19,113 bases of DNA from Bacteroidales bacterium. GTDB lineage: Bacteria > Bacteroidota > Bacteroidia > Bacteroidales > UBA932. Positions 15,777 to 19,113 of this stretch are shown piece after piece. A model generated the notes under the pieces. The model was not told the DNA's origin. It searched no databases and worked only from the letters and a program-made list of their open reading frames with translations. The number at the start of each line of letters is the position of its first letter. The stretch's first letter is position 1. The stretch covers positions 1 through 19,113 of the forward strand of contig JAFXPV010000031.1 in the NCBI GenBank assembly GCA_017527625.1, in the 5' to 3' direction. The position numbers and the translations under genes were made by a program.

Positions 15777-16745
15777 TTAATAGTAGTTTGCTTTGAACCG
15801 CAGGCCTGTCGCCTGGTCGAGGCCGAACATCAGGTTCATATTTTCCACGGCCTGGCCGCTGGCTCCCTTGGTGAGATTGTCGATAATCGAAGTTATGTGG
15901 GCGTAACCGTTATAGCTTTCGATGTGCAGCAGGCATTTGTTGGTTCCAACGACTTCCTTGAGGCTTATGGGCTCATCGCTGACGAAGACGAAAGGGGAGT
16001 CGCTGTAATAATTCTGGTAAAGCTCGTTCAGCTGGGCGGCTTCCAGATCGCAGCGGGTGTAGACGCTGGCGAAGATGCCGCGGGCGAAATCGCCCCTCAT
16101 CGGCACGAAGTTCACCTGCGGGCAGTTGCCGCCGAGGATCCCGAGGGTCTGGCGGATTTCGGCCAGATGCTGGTGCGTGAACGGCTTGTAGACGGATATG
16201 TTGTCGTTGCGGTAGCTGAAATGGGTCGTCTCGGAAAGCTTGCGGCCTGCTCCGGTGGAACCGGTGATGGCGGTCACGTGCAGCTCATCTTTCAGAAGGT
16301 GCATAGCTGCCAGCGGCACGGATGCCAGCTGGATGCAGGTGGCGAAGCAGCCCGGATTGGCGACATAGTCGCAGCCGCTTATCTGTATCTTGAAGACGTC
16401 GGTCAGTCCGTATATGAAATGGAGCTCATTGTAGTCCGGCTCAGTGCGGAAGTCATTGCCGAGGTCGACTATCTTGCAGCCCTGCGGAAGGGCGTGGCTG
16501 TCGAGGAATTCGCGCGACAGTCCGTGCCCCAGGCAGAGGAATATCACGTCTTCGTCGCCGCTCAGGCTGTCGGTGAAAGCCAGGTCGGTCTCGCCGAGCA
16601 GGTCGCGGTGGAAACTGGTGACAGGCTTGCCTGCGCTCGTAGTGCTGAGGACGTCGGTCACCTCCACTTCGGGATGCCGGATGAGGATTCTGAGCAGCTC
16701 TCCTGCCGTGTAGCCGGTGCCGCCCGCTATTGCAGCCCTGATCAT
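15777..16745 (-). CDS. argC: N-acyl-gamma-glutamyl-phosphate reductase
   Basis: NADPH-dependent reduction of N-acylglutamyl phosphate to the semialdehyde; 322 aa. The Rossmann loop GGTGYTAGEL (8-17) and catalytic Cys133 in ANPGCFAT are present, as is the GSTGAGRKLSETTHFSYRNDN segment of ArgC. The position that in E. coli-type ArgC reads P-H-x-x-P-M-x-R-G-I here reads PMRGDFARGIF, without the usual histidine. I recall Bacteroides ArgC having the same PxRGDFxRGIF form, so this is probably a lineage variant. The start overlaps the argG stop as ATGA. Confidence 0.94.
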   Translation of the reverse strand: MIRAAIAGGTGYTAGELLRILIRHPEVEVTDVLSTTSAGKPVTSFHRDLLGETDLAFTDSLSGDEDVIFLCLGHGLSREFLDSHALPQGCKIVDLGNDFRTEPDYNELHFIYGLTDVFKIQISGCDYVANPGCFATCIQLASVPLAAMHLLKDELHVTAITGSTGAGRKLSETTHFSYRNDNISVYKPFTHQHLAEIRQTLGILGGNCPQVNFVPMRGDFARGIFASVYTRCDLEAAQLNELYQNYYSDSPFVFVSDEPISLKEVVGTNKCLLHIESYNGYAHITSIIDNLTKGASGQAVENMNLMFGLDQATGLRFKANYY

Positions 16746-17947
16746 ATCATTTCATCTTTATGGTTGCCGTAATAGACGCGAAGAGGGGTGGAGGTGACTT
16801 TGATGAAGCCTTTGGCATCCTCTGCAGTCCAGCCCTTCTGGGTTTCGCCGTACTCTCCGAGCTTAGACTTGACAAGGTCGTCAGGCGAGTCGACTCCGAC
16901 GGTCGAGAAGCCGTAGGGCCTCAGCTCGAGGGTGACTGTGCCGTTGACGTTGCGCTGGCTGCTCTCGAGCATAGCCTCGATGTCCCTCATAACAGGCTCC
17001 AGGTACTGGCTTTCGTGGAGGAACATTCCATACCAGTTGGCTACCTGGTCCTTCCAGTACTGCTGCCATTTGCTCAAGGTGAATTTCTCGAGGAACTTGT
17101 GGGCTGCGATGATCAGCATCGGAGCTGCGGCTTCGAAACCTACGCGGCCCTTGATGCCTATGATGGTGTCGCCGACGTGCATATCACGGCCGATGCCGTA
17201 GGCACATCCTATCTCCTCGACTGCCTGGATCGCAGCGATCTTGTCTTCATATTTCTTTCCGTTGACTGCGCAGATCTCTCCGTGCTTGAATTCGAGGCTG
17301 AGGATTTCGCTACCCTGCTTGCTGACCTGCTTCAGGTAGGCTGACTCGGGTAGGCCCTGCTTGCTGTCGAGGATCTCGCCGCCGCAGATTGAAGTGCCCC
17401 AGATGCCTACGTTGTATGAGTATTTGAGTTTCGCAAAGTCTGCGTTGAATCCGTGGGCGTTGAGATAGTCTACTTCATCCTTGCGTGAAAGGTTGCCGTC
17501 GCGGGTGAGGGTGATGATTTCAACTCCCGGGCACATCACCAGGAAAGTCATATCGAAACGCACCTGGTCATTGCCTGCTCCGGTGGAACCGTGGGCGATG
17601 GCGTCGGCGCCGATCTCGCGGGCGTATTTGGCGATAGCCATACCCTGGAAAATCCTCTCGGAAGAAACGCTGATGGGGTAGGTGCCGTTGCGCAGGACAT
17701 TGCCCCAGATCATATATTTCAGGCTCTTGGCGTAGTATTCTTTGGTTACGTCCAGCGTCACGTATTTTGTGGCTCCGAGCTTGTAGGCGTTCTCTTCGTT
17801 GGTCTTGAGCTGCCGGGCGCTGAAACCGCCGGTGTTGGCGCAAACAGCGTGTACTTCGAATCCTTTTTCCTTGGCGAGGTACATTACGGTGTAGGAGGTG
17901 TCCAGCCCGCCGCTGAAGGCTACTACTACTTTTTTCTTCTTTTCCAT
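16742..17947 (-). CDS. argG: Argininosuccinate synthase
   Basis: Condenses citrulline and aspartate using ATP. 401 aa from the ATG at 17947 (MEKKKKVVVAFSGG), matching the family N terminus. An in-frame ATG 24 codons upstream would run into the preceding acyltransferase gene and adds only Arg/His/Pro-rich, non-family sequence. The PP-loop AFSGGLDTS is at 10-18, and HGSTGAGNDQVRF (119-131) binds the aspartate/citrulline side. PYGFSTVG and the C-terminal TPLRVYYGN are also conserved-looking. It follows the GNAT gene after 11 bases, and its stop overlaps argC as ATGA. Confidence 0.96.
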   Translation of the reverse strand: MEKKKKVVVAFSGGLDTSYTVMYLAKEKGFEVHAVCANTGGFSARQLKTNEENAYKLGATKYVTLDVTKEYYAKSLKYMIWGNVLRNGTYPISVSSERIFQGMAIAKYAREIGADAIAHGSTGAGNDQVRFDMTFLVMCPGVEIITLTRDGNLSRKDEVDYLNAHGFNADFAKLKYSYNVGIWGTSICGGEILDSKQGLPESAYLKQVSKQGSEILSLEFKHGEICAVNGKKYEDKIAAIQAVEEIGCAYGIGRDMHVGDTIIGIKGRVGFEAAAPMLIIAAHKFLEKFTLSKWQQYWKDQVANWYGMFLHESQYLEPVMRDIEAMLESSQRNVNGTVTLELRPYGFSTVGVDSPDDLVKSKLGEYGETQKGWTAEDAKGFIKVTSTPLRVYYGNHKDEMI

Positions 17948-17958
17948 ATCGGGTCGTG

Positions 17959-18513
17959 CTATTTGATGTCTATCTTGATGTGTTCCATAGGGTCGTAGAG
18001 AAGGCCTGTGCAGAGGCACCTCTCATAATTGTTCCTGGTCAGGATGTCGAAGTTCTTGCATCCTTCGCAGCCTTTCCAGAATTCTTCGTCGTCGGTCAGT
18101 TCGGAGAACGTGACGGGTTTGAAGCCGAGGGCGGTGTTGATCTTCATCACTGCCAGGCCGGTGGTGATGCTGAAAATCTTTGCGTCCGGATACAGTTCCC
18201 TGGACAGGCGGAAGATGCGCTCCTTGATCTTGGAGGCGAGGCCTATCTTGCGGTATTTATGGTTGACGATAAGTCCGGAGTTGGCGACGAACTGCTTGTG
18301 TCCCCAGGTCTCAATGTATGAGAAGCCTGCGAATTCGCCTTCGTCGGTGAGGGCGATGACTGCCTTGCCGGCATTCATTTTTTCGATGATGTATTCCGGG
18401 GTACGGCGTGCGATGCCGGTGCCTCTTTCCTGCGCTGAGAGGTATATCTCATCGCAAATTGCCTGTGCGTATTTGGCGTGGCTGCTATCTGCCACAAATA
18501 TGGAGATATTCAT
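17959..18513 (-). CDS. GNAT acyltransferase, candidate N-succinyl/acetylglutamate synthase
   Basis: First structural gene of the arginine operon, 184 aa. GNAT fold: strand AVIALTDEGEFAGFSYIETW, then the acyl-CoA pyrophosphate loop YRKIGLA (R88, G91, A93; family R/Q-x-x-G-x-G/A) after LIVNHK, and the C-terminal NTALGF (126-131). In a complete arginine operon with no classical argA or argJ, it is the obvious candidate for acylation of glutamate. From memory, a homologous gene at the same place in Bacteroides thetaiotaomicron was proposed by mutant fitness data to do this step. After the GNAT core, about 45 extra residues contain C149-x2-C152 and C166-x-C168, a possible metal site. The acyl donor (succinyl-CoA or acetyl-CoA) is inferred, not seen. 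The start is 108 bases after the leader-peptide stop. Confidence 0.8.
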   Translation of the reverse strand: MNISIFVADSSHAKYAQAICDEIYLSAQERGTGIARRTPEYIIEKMNAGKAVIALTDEGEFAGFSYIETWGHKQFVANSGLIVNHKYRKIGLASKIKERIFRLSRELYPDAKIFSITTGLAVMKINTALGFKPVTFSELTDDEEFWKGCEGCKNFDILTRNNYERCLCTGLLYDPMEHIKIDIK

Positions 18514-18578
18514 TTGGTATGAATAAAGTTTTGATTATCGGAAAATGGGGGTGGGATTCTGCTGTCCCGGGAGAATTG

Positions 18579-18604
18579 AAAAAAGCCTGTGCGAAACGCG
18601 AGCT
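18579..18604 (-). terminator. Candidate attenuator terminator in the arginine operon leader
   Basis: Minus strand: AGCT (18604-18601), C, GCG, TTT loop, CGC, ACA, GGCT (18587-18584), followed by an uninterrupted T6 (18584-18579). A wider alternative pairs AAGCC (18623-18619, overlapping the leader stop codon) with GGCTT (18587-18583). The 3' half (18598-18590) can also pair with 18646-18638 inside the leader-peptide ORF, 8 of 9 positions, which excludes the compact hairpin. It is not long or very GC-rich, so its strength needs a folding calculation, but its place between an Arg-ending peptide and the first arg gene is telling. Confidence 0.6.
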
Positions 18605-18621
18605 GAAATCACGCCGCCGGC

Positions 18622-18675
18622 TTAACGTCGGACACGTCGTATCGCAATCGAAGGATATGTGCATACTTTTTTCAT
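18622..18675 (-). CDS. Arginine operon leader peptide (17 aa, Arg-rich end)
   Basis: ATG at 18675, TAA at 18624-18622. The peptide is MKKVCTYPSIAIRRVRR: four of its last five codons are arginine (CGA CGT GTC CGA CGT). The -7 box of the operon promoter ends only 10 bases upstream of the ATG, so the transcript would begin almost at the start codon. Downstream lie a terminator-like hairpin and U6, then the first arg gene. By analogy with trp, his and leu leader peptides, ribosome stalling at the Arg codons under arginine shortage would alter folding of the leader RNA and allow transcription into the operon. Such short ORFs arise by chance, but the arginine cluster at the 3' end in front of a complete arginine operon makes coincidence unlikely. 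Confidence 0.78.
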   Translation of the reverse strand: MKKVCTYPSIAIRRVRR

Positions 18676-18684
18676 AGAACGATG

Positions 18685-18716
18685 CAAATGTACTATAAAA
18701 ATTATCCAATGGCAAA
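18685..18716 (-). promoter_or_regulatory. Arginine operon promoter
   Basis: Minus strand TTTG (18716-18713), a 20-base spacer, then TACATTTG (18692-18685), a full match to the Bacteroidota -33 / -7 consensus. Predicted start about 18677-18681, 2-6 nt before the leader-peptide ATG. The -33 box is separated by one base from the -33 box of the divergent small gene. Confidence 0.78.
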
Positions 18717-18717
18717 T

Positions 18718-18748
18718 TTTGATTATTAAATGAAAAAATGTATATTTA
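18718..18748 (+). promoter_or_regulatory. Promoter for the divergent RHH-like gene
   Basis: TTTG (18718-18721), a 19-base spacer, TATATTTA (18741-18748), one mismatch to TAnnTTTG. Predicted start about 18752-18756, some 15 nt before the GTG start. It is back to back with the arginine promoter: the two -33 boxes form CAAATTTTG at 18713-18721. Confidence 0.6.
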
Positions 18749-18769
18749 CAATGACAAATACCCGCAGTT

Positions 18770-19012
18770 GTGGCCAGGAAGAAATCTACCAGAAAGAAAA
18801 AGGATTCCGTTTCGGTTGACGCTATGCGCAACCGGAAGGTCCAGCTGCGCCGTACCTTTCGCAAAACGATTCTTTTTAATGAAAAGGAGAAGGCGGCGAT
18901 CGACGGGTATTGCAAGAAATACGGCATTAAATCCAAGTCCGCTTTCATCCGGAATGCCGTCATCAGCCATATCCTGGTAGATATGGACGAGAACTACCCG
19001 AGTCTTTTCTAG
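18770..19012 (+). CDS. Small ribbon-helix-helix-like DNA-binding protein
   Basis: 80 aa with a GTG start; the frame is closed by a stop at 18752-18754, so no upstream ATG exists, and the next in-frame ATG would lose 18 residues. Residues 1-31 are a very basic tail (ARKKSTRKKK, RNRKVQLRR). Residues 30-67 fit a ribbon-helix-helix pattern: strand RKTILFNEKE, helix EKAAIDGYCKKYG, turn IKSKS, helix AFIRNAVISHIL, with the S-x-x-x/A-F-I-R-N-A arrangement typical of CopG/Arc-like folds. It ends in DENYPSLF. It is transcribed divergently from the arginine operon with abutting promoters, which makes it a candidate regulator of that operon or of itself. The fold is inferred by eye only; a nucleoid or mobilisation-type RHH role is also possible. 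Confidence 0.65.
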   Translation: MARKKSTRKKKDSVSVDAMRNRKVQLRRTFRKTILFNEKEKAAIDGYCKKYGIKSKSAFIRNAVISHILVDMDENYPSLF

Positions 19013-19014
19013 AT

Positions 19015-19047
19015 TCTCCTCGAAAAATTTTAATATTTTTTTGGAGA
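19015..19047. repeat. Imperfect inverted repeat overlapping the right-edge promoter
   Basis: TCTCC (19015-19019) and GGAGA (19043-19047) are reverse complements, with AAAAA and TTTTT tracts inside giving further AT pairing. It follows the small RHH-like gene by two bases and overlaps the -33 box of the next promoter. It could be a weak terminator for the RHH-like gene or an operator; chance is possible in such AT-rich sequence. Confidence 0.35.
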
Positions 19048-19070
19048 TAAAAAAAGAAGGGCTATATTTG
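19040..19070 (+). promoter_or_regulatory. Consensus Bacteroidota promoter firing off the right edge
   Basis: TTTG (19040-19043), a 19-base spacer, TATATTTG (19063-19070), an exact match to the -33/-7 consensus. Transcription would start near 19074-19078. The remaining bases hold a CCGTT / AACGG 5-bp inverted repeat (19075-19091) and no start codon that can be trusted. The downstream gene is outside the window; the strength of the promoter is compatible with a highly expressed gene or stable RNA, but nothing seen identifies it. Confidence 0.65.
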
Positions 19071-19113
19071 CAGCCCGTTTCGGAAGAACGGAGGATAAAG
19101 TTGATTGAAAAGA

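Noticed and set aside
14109..16772. Three long plus-strand frames (14109-15005, 14762-15769, 15693-16772)
   Set aside because: All antisense to argF', argD and argC, which carry complete active sites; no independent coding evidence.
17948..18019. Longer argG start (24 extra codons)
   Set aside because: It would run into the GNAT gene and adds Arg/His/Pro-rich sequence not found in argininosuccinate synthases.
18408..18677. Plus-strand frame including MNKVLIIGKWGWDSAVPG
   Set aside because: It runs antisense through the GNAT start and the whole arginine leader. The start looks protein-like, but there is no domain or promoter, and the opposite strand is better explained by the leader peptide and attenuator.

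Overview
The window looks like a chromosomal segment of a member of the phylum Bacteroidota, most likely order Bacteroidales. Four things point there: the arginine genes include an N-succinylornithine-type transcarbamylase; intergenic regions carry TTTG / TAnnTTTG promoters rather than E. coli-type ones; genes lack visible Shine-Dalgarno sequences; and the left edge enters an OMP_b-brl/TonB-receptor-like outer-membrane protein. I see no mobile elements, CRISPR arrays, rRNA or tRNA genes.

Layout, left to right. (1) Positions 1-767 (minus): 5' part of an outer-membrane beta-barrel protein. (2) 837-2671 (minus): serS-ruvC, coupled by a TGATG overlap. (3) 2720-8376 (minus): a tightly packed run, lon - ung - coaD - a secreted protein with two thioredoxin folds - a 195-aa protein I cannot identify. 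(4) 8377-8564: divergent control region between lon and the HU gene. (5) 8565-10556 (plus): HU-family protein, a 29-aa very basic bS22/mS38-like (AURKAIP1/COX24) ribosomal protein, then a ribonuclease E/G gene preceded by a strong hairpin. (6) 10546-18513 (minus): a complete eight-gene arginine operon in the order GNAT acylglutamate synthase candidate - argG - argC - argD - argF' (succinylornithine type) - argB - argE - argH, with junctions of -4 to +11 nt. It converges on the ribonuclease gene and the two coding regions overlap by 11 bp. (7) 18514-18769: arginine operon leader and a divergent promoter pair. (8) 18770-19012 (plus): a small ribbon-helix-helix-like protein. (9) The right edge ends just after a consensus promoter that fires off the window.

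Most interesting signal: the arginine operon leader. A consensus Bacteroidota promoter is followed within a few bases by a 17-codon ORF ending Arg-Arg-Val-Arg-Arg-stop. Next come a hairpin and a U6 tract (terminator-like), and then the first operon gene. That is the architecture of ribosome-mediated transcription attenuation, here sensing arginine. The divergent RHH-like gene has its -33 box one base from that of the arginine promoter and is a candidate second regulator.

Together the eight genes cover glutamate to arginine through N-acylated (probably N-succinylated) intermediates. Carbamoyl transfer occurs before deacylation, as known for Bacteroides. The acylglutamate kinase lacks the N-terminal extension linked to arginine feedback, which would shift control toward transcription.
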